Positions 33,954-42,834 of a DNA stretch of 64,000 bases are shown piece after piece. The translations under genes and the position numbers were made by a program. The notes under the pieces were generated by a model. The model was not told the origin of the DNA. It saw only the letters and a program-made list of their open reading frames with translations, and searched no databases. Location of the stretch: NCBI RefSeq assembly GCF_004365355.1, contig NZ_SODP01000001.1, forward strand, positions 2,115,473-2,179,472, in the 5' to 3' direction. The DNA is from Kribbella pratensis. Lineage in GTDB: Bacteria; Actinomycetota; Actinomycetes; Propionibacteriales; Kribbellaceae. The stretch's first letter is position 1. Each line of letters begins with the position of its first letter.

Positions 33954-34954
33954 CTGTATCCACTAATGGATCTACTAACGGGCAAGTCCTCGCAGTCAAA
34001 GACCTGTCCGTCACGTTCCGGACCGAGGACGGCCGGGTGTCGGCGGTCGACAACGTCAGCTTCGACGTCGCGGACGGCGAAGTCCTCGCGGTCGTCGGCG
34101 AATCCGGCTGCGGCAAGAGTGTCACCGCGATGAGCATCGCCGGGCTCCTCCCCCGCACCGCGACCGTCGGCGGTTCGGTCCGGCTCGACGGCACCGAGCT
34201 GATCGGCGCCGACAAACGCACGCTCCGCTCGATCCGTGGCCGCGAGGTCGCGTACATCTTCCAGGAGCCGACCACCTCGCTGAACCCGGTCTTCACCGTC
34301 GGCCACCAGATCAGCGAAGTACTGCGAACGCACATCGGCCTGAACCGCCAGGCAGCAGAGGCCCGCGCGATCGAGCTGCTCAAACTCGTCGGCATCCCGT
34401 CCGCGGAGCGTCGTATCAGCGACTATCCACACCAACTCTCCGGCGGTATGCGCCAGCGAGTGATGATCGCGATGGCCGTCGCCTGCGACCCGAAGGTCCT
34501 GATCGCCGACGAGCCCACCACGGCGCTCGACGTCACGATCCAGGCCGGCATCCTCGACGTACTGCGAGGTCTGCGCGAACGCCTCGGCACGAGCATCGTC
34601 CTGATCACGCACGACCTCGGCGTCGTCGCGGACCTCGCCGACCGGGTCGCGGTGATGTACGCCGGGCGCGTGGTCGAGACCGCGGAGGTGCACGAGATCT
34701 TCGCCAGGCCCCAGCACCCGTACACGGTCGGACTGCTCGGTGCGTCCCCGGCCGCCGGACGGCATGCGGAGACTCATCGACTGAGCGAGATTCCCGGCCT
34801 CGTGCCGGTCCTGTCCGAGCAGCCGGACGCCTGTACGTTCGCCGACCGCTGCTCCCGGGCCGGCGAGACCTGTACGACGTCGCAGCCCGAGCTCACCGCC
34901 GGCGTACATCGGGTCGCGTGCTGGCACCCGGTCCGAGAAGCCGTGGAGGTCTGA
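33950..34954 (+). CDS. Peptide ABC transporter ATPase (DppD/OppD-like)
   Basis: A 334-residue ATPase. Walker A is GESGCGKS, the signature LSGGMRQR, Walker [13 protein letters not shown], and the H-loop LITHDLG. The C-terminal oligopeptide/dipeptide (oligo_HPY) domain follows, with PHTY-like [11 protein letters not shown] and cysteines in [14 protein letters not shown] that may bind an iron-sulfur cluster or metal. It is coupled to its neighbours by overlaps. Confidence 0.93.
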   Translation: MTVSTNGSTNGQVLAVKDLSVTFRTEDGRVSAVDNVSFDVADGEVLAVVGESGCGKSVTAMSIAGLLPRTATVGGSVRLDGTELIGADKRTLRSIRGREVAYIFQEPTTSLNPVFTVGHQISEVLRTHIGLNRQAAEARAIELLKLVGIPSAERRISDYPHQLSGGMRQRVMIAMAVACDPKVLIADEPTTALDVTIQAGILDVLRGLRERLGTSIVLITHDLGVVADLADRVAVMYAGRVVETAEVHEIFARPQHPYTVGLLGASPAAGRHAETHRLSEIPGLVPVLSEQPDACTFADRCSRAGETCTTSQPELTAGVHRVACWHPVREAVEV

Positions 34955-35937
34955 TGGAATCCGTCGCCCTGGAGGTGGAGGACCTCGTCATGCACTTCGG
35001 GCCGGTGCGCGCCGTCGACGGGGTCACGCTCCGGATCAAGCAAGGCTCTGTGGTCGCGTTGGTCGGCGAGAGCGGTAGCGGGAAGTCGACCGTTGGCCGC
35101 TGCATAGTCCGGCTGCTGGAGCCCACCGATGGAACGGTCCGGCTGGCCGGAGTCGATGTGACCCATCTGTCCCGTCGTCAACTCCGCCCGCACCGCCGCG
35201 ACGTGTCGATCGTCTTCCAAGACCCGGCCGGATCGCTCGACCCTCGGTTTACCGTCGGCGACATCGTCGGCGAGCCGCTGCGGCTGATGCGACGCAAGGA
35301 CATCCCCGCCAAGGTCCGTGAGGCACTGCGCCGCGTCGGTCTGCGCCCTGAGGTCGCCCAGCGCGCCCCACATGAGCTGTCGGGCGGTCAGCGCCAGCGG
35401 GTCAGCATTGCGCGCGCACTGATCTCCGAGCCTCGGCTATTGGTCGCAGACGAGCCGACCAGTGCGTTGGACGTGTCGGTGCAGGCCTCCGTCCTCAATC
35501 TGCTCGCCGACCTCCAGCGGGACCTCGGGTTTGCCTGTCTGTTCATCACGCACGACCTGTCCGCGGTCGAGTACCTCGCGGACGAGGTCGCGGTGATGTA
35601 CCTCGGCCAGTTGGTCGAGCAGGGTCCGCGGGCCCGCATCTTCGGCAGCCCGTCCCATCCCTATACGCAGGCGCTGCTGTCCGCGGCGCCCGTACCCGAT
35701 CCAGCCGAGCAGCGTGCCCGACGGCCCGTCCTGCTCGGCGACGACCTGCCGTCGGCGATCGATCCGCCGCCCGGGTGCCGCTTCCACACGAGATGCCCGG
35801 TGGCCGTGGACAAATGCCGGACAGTCGTGCCGGAGAAACGCACGATCGGCGAGGCTGGACACCAGGTGGCCTGCCACCTCGTCAACGACGACGGCACCGG
35901 ACCCGACGTACGACCAACAGAAGGAGTAGCCCGATGA
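34954..35937 (+). CDS. Peptide ABC transporter ATPase (DppF/OppF-like)
   Basis: A 327-residue second ATPase. Walker A is GESGSGKST, the signature LSGGQRQR, Walker B LLVADEPTSALD, and the H-loop FITHDLS. The C-terminal oligo_HPY region contains SHPYTQALLSA and the cysteine cluster CRFHTRCPVAVDKC. It starts on the last base of the OppD stop (TGATG) and overlaps the gamma-glutamyltransferase start by four bases. Confidence 0.93.
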   Translation: MESVALEVEDLVMHFGPVRAVDGVTLRIKQGSVVALVGESGSGKSTVGRCIVRLLEPTDGTVRLAGVDVTHLSRRQLRPHRRDVSIVFQDPAGSLDPRFTVGDIVGEPLRLMRRKDIPAKVREALRRVGLRPEVAQRAPHELSGGQRQRVSIARALISEPRLLVADEPTSALDVSVQASVLNLLADLQRDLGFACLFITHDLSAVEYLADEVAVMYLGQLVEQGPRARIFGSPSHPYTQALLSAAPVPDPAEQRARRPVLLGDDLPSAIDPPPGCRFHTRCPVAVDKCRTVVPEKRTIGEAGHQVACHLVNDDGTGPDVRPTEGVAR

Positions 35938-37703
35938 CGTTCACCACCCGGCCCACGCTGCGGGGCACGTTCGGGATGGTTTCGTCCACGCATTGGCTGG
36001 CGTCGCAGTCGGCCATGCGGATCCTCGAGCTCGGCGGGAACGCGTTCGACGCGGGCGCCGCGGCCGGATTCGTGCTGCACGTGGTCGAGCCGCACCTCAA
36101 CGGGCCCGGTGGTGAGGTGCCGGCGATCATCGCGACCGCCGACGACCCCGCGCCGCGCGTGCTGTGCGGCCAAGGTGTCGCCCCGGCCGGCGCGACGATC
36201 GAGTACTACCGCTCGCTCGGCCTTACGCTGGTGCCCGGCTCAGGCCCGCTGGCCGCGACGGTCCCGGGTGCCGTCGACGCCTGGCTGCTCCTGCTGCGTG
36301 ATCACGGCACGCTGCCGCTGCGCGTCGTACTGGAGCCCGCGATCGAGTACGCGCGTAACGGCCATCCGCTGGTGCCGCGGGTCGCCGACACGATCAGCAC
36401 CGTGCAGGAGTTGTTCGAGAACCACTGGCAGACATCGGCCGCGCTCTGGCTCAAGGACGGCCGGCCGGTGAGCGGACGGTTCAGCAACGAGGCGTACGCC
36501 GCGACGCTCGAGAAGCTCGTCGTCGAAGGCGAGGCGGCTGGGGCGGACCGGCAGTCCCAGATCGAGCAGGCGCGGAGGAGCTGGCGGGAAGGGTTCGTCG
36601 CTGAGGCCGTGGACAAGTTCGCGCGGCTGCCACACCGTGACTCCAGCGGCGAGGACCACGCCGGGCTGATCACGGGCGCTGACATGGCCGCCTTCGAGGC
36701 GACCTGGGAGGACCCCGCGACGTACGACTGGAACGGGTACACGGTCGCCAAGACCGGTCCTTGGGGACAAGGGCCGGGCCTGCTGCAGTCGCTCGCCGTG
36801 CTCGCGGCGCTCGGCGACGTCGACCTGGACAGCGCCGAGGGCGTGCACGCGACGGTCGAGGTGATGAAGCTGTCGTACGCCGACCGCGAGGCCTGGTACG
36901 GCGACGGCGCCGACGTACCGCTCGACACGCTCCTCTCGCCCGGGTACGCCGCCGACCGGGCGAAGCTGATCGGTCGGAACGCGTCGCTCGACCTTCGACC
37001 CGGCAGTCCGGACGGGCGCGAGCCGCGGCTCGCGTCGTATGCCACCGACAACAGCATCGGCACCGCAACCGGTGACGCAACGACCGGCGAGCCGACGGTG
37101 TCGTCCGGTGGCGTGACGCGCGGTGACACCTGCCATGTCGACGTGATCGACAAGTGGGGCAACATGATCTCCGCGACGCCGAGCGGTGGCTGGCTGCAGT
37201 CGTCGCCGACGATCCCGGAGCTCGGGTTCTGCCTCGGCAGCCGGGCGCAGATGTTCTGGCTCGAGGAAGGGCTGCCGGCCTCGCTCGCGCCGGGCAAGCG
37301 GCCGCGCACCACGTTGACGCCGACCCTCGTGCTCCGTGACGGTGAACCGCTGATGGCGTGTGGGTCACCCGGTGGCGACCAGCAGGACCAGTGGCAGTTG
37401 CTGTTCCTGCTCCGGCACCTCGGCGCCGGGATGGATCTGCAGGAGGCGATCGACGCGCCGGCCTGGCACACCACCGGCTTCCCGTCGTCGTTCTACCCGC
37501 GCACCACGGAGCCCGGCGGCGTGGTCGTCGAGACCCGGGTCGGCAAGGACATCCGCGACGAGTTGGTACGGCGCGGGCACGTCGTCACCGATTCGGATCC
37601 GTGGAGCCTCGGCCGGCTGTGCGCCGTACGGAAGGAAGCCGACGGGGTGCTGGCCGCGGCGGCCAACCCGCGCGGGATGCAGGGCTACGCAGTCGGACGC
37701 TGA
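35934..37703 (+). CDS. Gamma-glutamyltransferase family protein, cytoplasmic type
   Basis: A 589-residue Ntn-hydrolase homologue of gamma-glutamyltransferases. The likely autoprocessing nucleophile is Thr399 in GDTCHVDVIDKWGNMIS. Upstream are NAFDAGAAAGFVLHVVEPH (near 39-57) and the substrate loop GPGGEVPA. Unlike secreted GGTs it has no signal peptide, as in YwrD-type homologues, so it should act in the cytosol on material imported by the preceding transporter, such as glutathione or gamma-glutamyl peptides. Cysteine replaces the second Thr of the usual TTH motif. The ATG overlaps the OppF stop and AAGGAG precedes it. The 3' end overlaps the convergent GntR gene by 19 bases. Confidence 0.9.
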   Translation: MTFTTRPTLRGTFGMVSSTHWLASQSAMRILELGGNAFDAGAAAGFVLHVVEPHLNGPGGEVPAIIATADDPAPRVLCGQGVAPAGATIEYYRSLGLTLVPGSGPLAATVPGAVDAWLLLLRDHGTLPLRVVLEPAIEYARNGHPLVPRVADTISTVQELFENHWQTSAALWLKDGRPVSGRFSNEAYAATLEKLVVEGEAAGADRQSQIEQARRSWREGFVAEAVDKFARLPHRDSSGEDHAGLITGADMAAFEATWEDPATYDWNGYTVAKTGPWGQGPGLLQSLAVLAALGDVDLDSAEGVHATVEVMKLSYADREAWYGDGADVPLDTLLSPGYAADRAKLIGRNASLDLRPGSPDGREPRLASYATDNSIGTATGDATTGEPTVSSGGVTRGDTCHVDVIDKWGNMISATPSGGWLQSSPTIPELGFCLGSRAQMFWLEEGLPASLAPGKRPRTTLTPTLVLRDGEPLMACGSPGGDQQDQWQLLFLLRHLGAGMDLQEAIDAPAWHTTGFPSSFYPRTTEPGGVVVETRVGKDIRDELVRRGHVVTDSDPWSLGRLCAVRKEADGVLAAAANPRGMQGYAVGR

Positions 37704-38377
37704 CCGAACGCTGCCTTCGCGGCCGCCTCCACATGCAGGCGGGCGGCCGTGGTGGCGGCGGCTGCGTCACGTGCCTCGATCGCGTCGACGAGGCGGACAT
37801 GCTCCTCGGACGAGTGCGGCGCGCGCTGGGCCGCACCGACACGAAACACCCAGTGGACGTGGTAGTACATCGCCGATGAGATCGAGTGCAGCCAGCGGTT
37901 CTCGCTGACCTCGATCACCGCGCGGTGGAACGCACTGTTGAGCTCGGCGACGCGGTCGAAGTCCTCGACCTCGGTGGCTTTGCTCGCATCGTCGATCAGC
38001 CTGCGCAACGTGGCGATCCCCTCGGACGTCGCGCGTTCGGCCGCGAGACCCGCAGCCAGCGTTTCGAGCTGTTCCCGCACGGCGAACAGGTCGCGGACCG
38101 CGGTCTCGTCGAGGGTCGCGACTACGGCGCCACGGCGCGGGAGGATCTGGACGAAACCCTCGGCCTCGACCACTCGGAGCGCCTCACGCACCGGGTTCCG
38201 CGAGACCCCGAAGTCGTCCGCGAGCCGGGTTTCGGTCAGCCGCTCCCCCTGGCGGTAATCGCCGTCGATGATCCGCCGGCGCAGCTCCGCGAGCACCTGC
38301 TCGCGCAGCGCGACATGATCGGCACCGATCGTGCGGATCGCCTGGTCCCGCGTGGCCTCCCCATCCAGTTGCTCCAC
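37685..38377 (-). CDS. GntR-family regulator with FCD ligand domain
   Basis: A 230-residue regulator. The N-terminal winged HTH spans about 22-85 (RLADDFGVSRNPVREALRVV). The C-terminal helical FCD domain contains the metal/ligand histidines in LNSAFHRAVIEVSEN, AMYYHVHW and SSEEHVRLVDAI. FCD regulators usually sense small carboxylic or amino acids. It converges on the gamma-glutamyltransferase gene and probably controls the peptide-uptake operon through the TTGTATACAT site at 30393. Confidence 0.92.
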   Translation of the reverse strand: MEQLDGEATRDQAIRTIGADHVALREQVLAELRRRIIDGDYRQGERLTETRLADDFGVSRNPVREALRVVEAEGFVQILPRRGAVVATLDETAVRDLFAVREQLETLAAGLAAERATSEGIATLRRLIDDASKATEVEDFDRVAELNSAFHRAVIEVSENRWLHSISSAMYYHVHWVFRVGAAQRAPHSSEEHVRLVDAIEARDAAAATTAARLHVEAAAKAAFGQRPTA

Positions 38378-38457
38378 CCGTTCGCTCCTCTCCCCGTTCG
38401 CCTCTCCCCGTGTGACCTGCGCGCCACGGTAGCCGATCGGCCGACCGGCGGCACGTG

Positions 38458-38473
38458 ATCCCGCAAGCGGGTT
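38458..38473. promoter_or_regulatory. Inverted repeat before the GNAT at 38485
   Basis: ATCCCGC-AA-GCGGGTT, an inverted repeat (five to six bp stem) 11 bases before the TTG start of the GNAT gene and within the divergent region shared with the GntR gene. It resembles the palindrome before the SNF2 gene at 25210. Confidence 0.4.
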
Positions 38474-38484
38474 AAGTTGGCGGC

Positions 38485-39345
38485 TTGAGCATTCGACTGA
38501 TTCCCCTGACAGATCCCGACTGCCGGCCGTCCAGCCGCCGCATCGCGTGGCTGGCCGCGGAGGACGACGGCACGCCGGTGGGGTCCGCGTTCCTCCGGCT
38601 CGACAGCCGGCCCAAGTACTCGCATCTGGGTGAGTTCGAGCTCACCGTGCACCCGGCCGAGCGTCGCCGCGGAATCGGGTCGCAGTTGCTCGATGCGGTG
38701 GTCGCCGGCGCGCGGGACAACCAGGTCCGGACGCTGCTCGCCGATGTGAACGTCGAGTCGGTCGGCGACCATTTCCTCGAGCATCACGGCTTCGAGATCG
38801 GGCTGACGCTGATCTACACGCGGCTCGACCTGTCCGACACGGTTCCCGACGTACCCGAGGTGTCCGGGTATCGGCTGATCTCGTGGGATGGCGTCGTACC
38901 GGATGAGCTGGTGCAGTCGTTCACCGATGCCCGCACCGGGATGGACGACGCGCCGATGGGGACGATCTCGGCCGGGCCGGACGTGTGGGATGTCGAGCGG
39001 ACGCGGCACGCCGCGCAGGTGATCGCCCAACGTGGCGATCACCTTTCCGTCGTTGCAGCTGTCGATGAGACCGGCCAGATCGTCGGCTTCACCGAGGTCG
39101 TCGTACCAGGCGATGGGAAGGGCGACGGGCAGCACTACGGCACCGCCGTACTCCCCGCCCACCGCGGCCGCGGCCTCGCCCTCTGGATGAAGGCCGCCCA
39201 GATCCACAAGACGCGCCATCGCTTCCCCGACCTCGACGGCCTCCTCACCGACACCGTCGACACCAACGCCGCCATGCGCCGAACCAACACCCGCCTCGGC
39301 TACCGCCCGGGCTACGAGGTCAACCGCCGCAAGCTGGACGTCTGA
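38485..39345 (+). CDS. Two-domain GNAT acetyltransferase
   Basis: A 286-residue protein made of two GNAT-like halves. The first has FELTVHPAERRRGIGSQLLD near 51-70 with the complete R-x-x-G-x-G acetyl-CoA motif (RRGIG). The second has YGTAVLPAHRGRGLALWMKA near 214-233, also R-x-x-G-x-G/A-like (RGRGLA). The architecture resembles mycothiol synthase-type and related double-GNAT proteins, but the function is not clear. The start is TTG 38485. The gene is divergent from the GntR gene and adjoins the convergent M1 aminopeptidase gene with no gap. Confidence 0.87.
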   Translation: MSIRLIPLTDPDCRPSSRRIAWLAAEDDGTPVGSAFLRLDSRPKYSHLGEFELTVHPAERRRGIGSQLLDAVVAGARDNQVRTLLADVNVESVGDHFLEHHGFEIGLTLIYTRLDLSDTVPDVPEVSGYRLISWDGVVPDELVQSFTDARTGMDDAPMGTISAGPDVWDVERTRHAAQVIAQRGDHLSVVAAVDETGQIVGFTEVVVPGDGKGDGQHYGTAVLPAHRGRGLALWMKAAQIHKTRHRFPDLDGLLTDTVDTNAAMRRTNTRLGYRPGYEVNRRKLDV

Positions 39346-41124
39346 CTACTGGCCGAGGATCCTTTGAACGGCCGCGGTCGTGATCGGGTGGTAGCCGGGG
39401 CGGGCTTTGGCGAAGACTTCGGCGGCGAAGGCTCGGTCCGTGCCGGCCAGGGCCTGGTAGACGGGGAGGACCAGTTTCATCCGGCCGACCTTGGTAAGGA
39501 ACTCGGCCATCTCGGCGTACGCCGCCTCGTAGCTGCTGGCGGCGACGATCTGGTACCAGCGGCGGGCGATCTCGCCGTTCGCAGTGCCGGTGAGGCCGAA
39601 CGCGCGATCCAGCTGCTGCAGGAGAAGCGGGCTCAGTACGTCGGGGGCCGCGTCGAGGAAGCGCAGCCACTCCTGCGTGGTCCACTGCCCCGCGCCCTGC
39701 GGCAGCTCGCCCGTCTTCAGCCAGAGATCGCGCGCCTCGTCGACCACCTGGAACCGCTGCGACACCGCACGCGCCGCGAACGCCGGGATGCCCGGCTCGT
39801 ACAACCAAGCCGCGAGCTCGTCGTCCGTCACCACATCCGGGTGCTGCGAGATCAGGTGCTCCTGCAGGTGCTCGACGAAGTTGTCCGTGTTGATGCTCCG
39901 GAACGCGAACCGGTCGAAGTACCCGCGCAGGAACGGATCGAACACCTCGCGCGAGAACCGCTCCTCCAGCCACGACAGGAACCACGACCCCTTCAGCGGG
40001 CCGGTCGACGTCTTCCCGTGGTACTCCGAGCGGTGGTGCAGCCCGGGCAGCTCGACCGCCAGCTCGGCCGGTGTCAGCGGGTCCAGCTTCACGACCGTCG
40101 CGTGCTGCTTGATCGCGGTCTCCATCAGCGCGAACTCGGTCCCGTAGACAGCCTCGACGATCCGGTTCTCGACGTACGACGTGAAGCCTTCGTTGAGCCA
40201 GATGTCGTCCCAGCTGTCCTGCGTGACCAGGTTGCCCGACCAGCTGTGCGCGAGCTCGTGCGCGATCACGCTGACCAGCGACTTGTCCCCGATCACCACG
40301 GTCGGCGTCGCGAACGTCATCCGCGGGTTCTCCATGCCGCCGTAGGGGAACGATGGCGGCAGCACGAGCAGGTCGTACCGGCCCCAGCGGTACGGGCCGA
40401 ACAGCTCCTCGGTGACCCGCATCATCTCTTCGGTGTCGGAGAACTCGGTCGCCGCCTGCCGCACCGTCGCCGGCTCCGCCCAGACGCCGGACCGCTCGCC
40501 GAGCGGCTCGAACACCAGGTCGCCCGCCGCGATCGCCAGCAGGTACGACGGGATCGGCTCGGGCATCACCACGTCGTACGAACCGGTCCGGCGCGACGTC
40601 GTGCCGTTGTCGGCACTCATCAGCACCATCAGCTCCGGCGGCGCGGTCACGTGAGCGGCGTAGCTGAACCGCACGCTCGGGGTGTCCTGCACCGGGACCC
40701 AGCTGCGGGCATGGATCGCCTGCGACTGACTGAACATGAACGGCATCACGCCGCCGGCCGTCATCGCGGGCTCCAGCCACTGCAGACCGGTCGCGGTCGG
40801 CGCCGTCCGGTAGCTCACCTTGACCCGCGGGTGTCTCGCAGTACGGATCGTCAGCGCGGCGCCGAGCTCCTTGTCCGGAACGGCCAGGCTGTACTCGAGC
40901 GGCTCCCAGCCGTCGGCGGTCTGCCCCTCGACGCCCAGCACGGTGAGGTCGCGGGTGTCCAGGACGAGGCGGTCACCGCTGTGTGACTCTGTGCCGGTCC
41001 AGGCGAGAGTGTGCGTGGCACTACCGGCCAGCACCTTCTCGTCGAAGTCGAGCCCGAGGTCGAGCTCGAGATGGGTGGTCCGAACCAGGGCAGGCTCGGC
41101 GTAGGAGTGGCGATCGTGCGTCAC
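39346..41124 (-). CDS. M1-family zinc aminopeptidase (LTA4 hydrolase-like)
   Basis: A 592-residue metallopeptidase, the short form resembling leukotriene-A4-hydrolase-type bacterial aminopeptidases. The exopeptidase motif GGMENPRMTF and zinc motif VIAHELAHSW are present, with the third ligand in WLNEGFTSY. An N-terminal beta domain (about 1-200) and a C-terminal helical domain (about 455-592) flank the catalytic domain. There is no signal peptide, so it would trim peptides in the cytoplasm. That fits the nearby peptide importer. A perfect 20-base palindrome lies 49 bases upstream of the start. Confidence 0.92.
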   Translation of the reverse strand: MTHDRHSYAEPALVRTTHLELDLGLDFDEKVLAGSATHTLAWTGTESHSGDRLVLDTRDLTVLGVEGQTADGWEPLEYSLAVPDKELGAALTIRTARHPRVKVSYRTAPTATGLQWLEPAMTAGGVMPFMFSQSQAIHARSWVPVQDTPSVRFSYAAHVTAPPELMVLMSADNGTTSRRTGSYDVVMPEPIPSYLLAIAAGDLVFEPLGERSGVWAEPATVRQAATEFSDTEEMMRVTEELFGPYRWGRYDLLVLPPSFPYGGMENPRMTFATPTVVIGDKSLVSVIAHELAHSWSGNLVTQDSWDDIWLNEGFTSYVENRIVEAVYGTEFALMETAIKQHATVVKLDPLTPAELAVELPGLHHRSEYHGKTSTGPLKGSWFLSWLEERFSREVFDPFLRGYFDRFAFRSINTDNFVEHLQEHLISQHPDVVTDDELAAWLYEPGIPAFAARAVSQRFQVVDEARDLWLKTGELPQGAGQWTTQEWLRFLDAAPDVLSPLLLQQLDRAFGLTGTANGEIARRWYQIVAASSYEAAYAEMAEFLTKVGRMKLVLPVYQALAGTDRAFAAEVFAKARPGYHPITTAAVQRILGQ

Positions 41125-41172
41125 GGAAGCTCCCCGAGTGAGGCGTCCGGGGAACAGTACCCAGGTCCCAGC

Positions 41173-41192
41173 CAGATCGGACGTCCGATCTG
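41173..41192. promoter_or_regulatory. Perfect 20-bp palindrome between the M1 peptidase and cyclase genes
   Basis: CAGATCGGACGTCCGATCTG is a perfect palindrome with no loop, in the 153-base divergent region, 49 bases from the peptidase start and 85 from the cyclase start. It is most likely an operator for a dimeric regulator. Neither neighbour is a regulator with an HTH, so the protein that binds it is unknown. Confidence 0.65.
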
Positions 41193-41277
41193 AGCCAGCC
41201 GCACCACCGTGCCAAAACCCTGCTTCGGTCCTGACACAGGTTGCGGAAACGGGGGTGCGGCCTAGCAGACTGTGACC

Positions 41278-42834
41278 ATGATGACCCAGGGGAATCCGGA
41301 TCTGGTGCTGAGAAAGCGGCCGTTCGGATCCTGGCTGCTCGGTCCGGCCGACCAGAGCACGCGGCGGCTGCGGCTGCGCCTGCAGGTCCTGATGACCACG
41401 TTCTCGATCGGCACCAACCTGATCGGCGCGCTGGTGGTGTTCGTCCTCGCGGTCTACGTGCTCCCGGGCCCGTCGCTGATCGATCAGCTGCAGCTCGCGG
41501 ACGCGATCATCATCCCGGCGTACTTCGTGCTCGCGATCGCGGTCGGATGCGTCTGGAGCACGCGGCTGACCCGTCGGGTGACACGCTGGGTGGAGCTCGA
41601 GCGGCCGGCCACCCGCCGGGAGCAGATCGCCACGCTGCAGTTGCCGCTGCGACTCACGCTCATCCAGGTGCTGCTCTGGCTGGTCGCAGCCCTGATCTTC
41701 ACCGTGATGACAGTGCTCCTGCAGCCGGAGAACGCGCTGCGCGTCGCCCTCACGGTCATCGACGGCGCGATCATCACCTGCTCGGTCTCGTATCTGCTGA
41801 CCGAGTTCGCGCTCCGGCCGGTCGCCGCGCGGGCGCTGGCCGACTCACCGCCGCCGCGACGACTGCTCGCGGCGGGGTTGAAGGCGCGGACGGTCTTCTT
41901 CTGGGCGGTCGGTTCCGGCGTACCGGTGGCCGGGCTGATGGTGGCCGCCGTACTCGCGCTGATCGAGGGCGATGTCACCTCGACGCGACTCTCGGTCGTG
42001 ATCCTTGCCTTGGGCATCGTGGCGCTCGGCAACGGCTGGCTGCTGACGATGCTGTCGGCGCGGTCCGTGGTGGCGCCGGTCCGGTCGGTGCGGGACGCGC
42101 TCAGCCTGATCGGCGAAGGCCGGCTCGACGTGAGCATCCCGGTCTTCGACGGCACCGAGTTGGGTTCGTTGCAGGCGGGGTTCAACCGGATGGCCGAAGG
42201 ACTGCGCGACCGCGAGCGGATCCGGGACGTCTTCGGCCGGTATGTCGGTCCCGGCGTCGTGCAGGAGGCGCTGAGCAGCGACCGGCTCGGCGGCGAGGAG
42301 CGGTACGTCGCGGTGCTGTTCGTCGATCTGGTCGGCTCGACCGAACTCGCTCTGGACCGGCCGCCGACCGAGGTCGTGGAGCTGCTCAACCGGTTCTTCG
42401 CGATCGTGGTCGACGAGGTGGACCGGCAGGGCGGGTTCGTGAACAAGTTCGCCGGTGATGCGGCGCTGGCGATCTTCGGGGCGCCGGCCGAGCTCGCGGA
42501 TCCGGCCGGGAGCGCGTTGTGCGCCGGGCGGGAGCTGGCGCGCCGGCTCGACGAAGAGTTGCCGGAGGCAACCGCCGGGATCGGCGTGACGGCCGGGATC
42601 GTGGTGGCCGGTACGGTCGGCGACGTGCGGCGGCACGAATACACCGTGATCGGCGATCCGGTGAACGAGGCGGCGCGGCTGAGCGAGCTGGCGAAGGCTG
42701 CACCAGGTCGGTTGATCGCCTCGATGGCCGCGGTCGAGCAGTCGGCGCCGGTCGAGGCCGATCAGTGGCGGACCACCGAGCAGATCACTGTGCGCGGACG
42801 GTCGGCTCCGACTCGGCTGGCTGTCCCTGGCTGA
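41278..42834 (+). CDS. Membrane-bound class III adenylyl cyclase with HAMP domain
   Basis: A 518-residue signalling protein. A six-helix membrane domain (about 40-260) is followed by a HAMP linker (about 260-315; PVRSVRDALSLIGEGRLDV) and a class III cyclase domain (about 340-518). The metal aspartate lies in VAVLFVDLVGSTELA, the second in GDAALAIFG, the adenine-selecting Lys in FVNKFAGDA, and the transition-state Asn/Arg in VNEAARLSEL. The layout matches the mycobacterial Rv1318c/Rv3645 cyclases, making cAMP from ATP. The start is ATG 41278, with a GTG two codons earlier possible. The 3' end overlaps the convergent MerR gene by 50 bases. Confidence 0.9.
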   Translation: MMTQGNPDLVLRKRPFGSWLLGPADQSTRRLRLRLQVLMTTFSIGTNLIGALVVFVLAVYVLPGPSLIDQLQLADAIIIPAYFVLAIAVGCVWSTRLTRRVTRWVELERPATRREQIATLQLPLRLTLIQVLLWLVAALIFTVMTVLLQPENALRVALTVIDGAIITCSVSYLLTEFALRPVAARALADSPPPRRLLAAGLKARTVFFWAVGSGVPVAGLMVAAVLALIEGDVTSTRLSVVILALGIVALGNGWLLTMLSARSVVAPVRSVRDALSLIGEGRLDVSIPVFDGTELGSLQAGFNRMAEGLRDRERIRDVFGRYVGPGVVQEALSSDRLGGEERYVAVLFVDLVGSTELALDRPPTEVVELLNRFFAIVVDEVDRQGGFVNKFAGDAALAIFGAPAELADPAGSALCAGRELARRLDEELPEATAGIGVTAGIVVAGTVGDVRRHEYTVIGDPVNEAARLSELAKAAPGRLIASMAAVEQSAPVEADQWRTTEQITVRGRSAPTRLAVPG

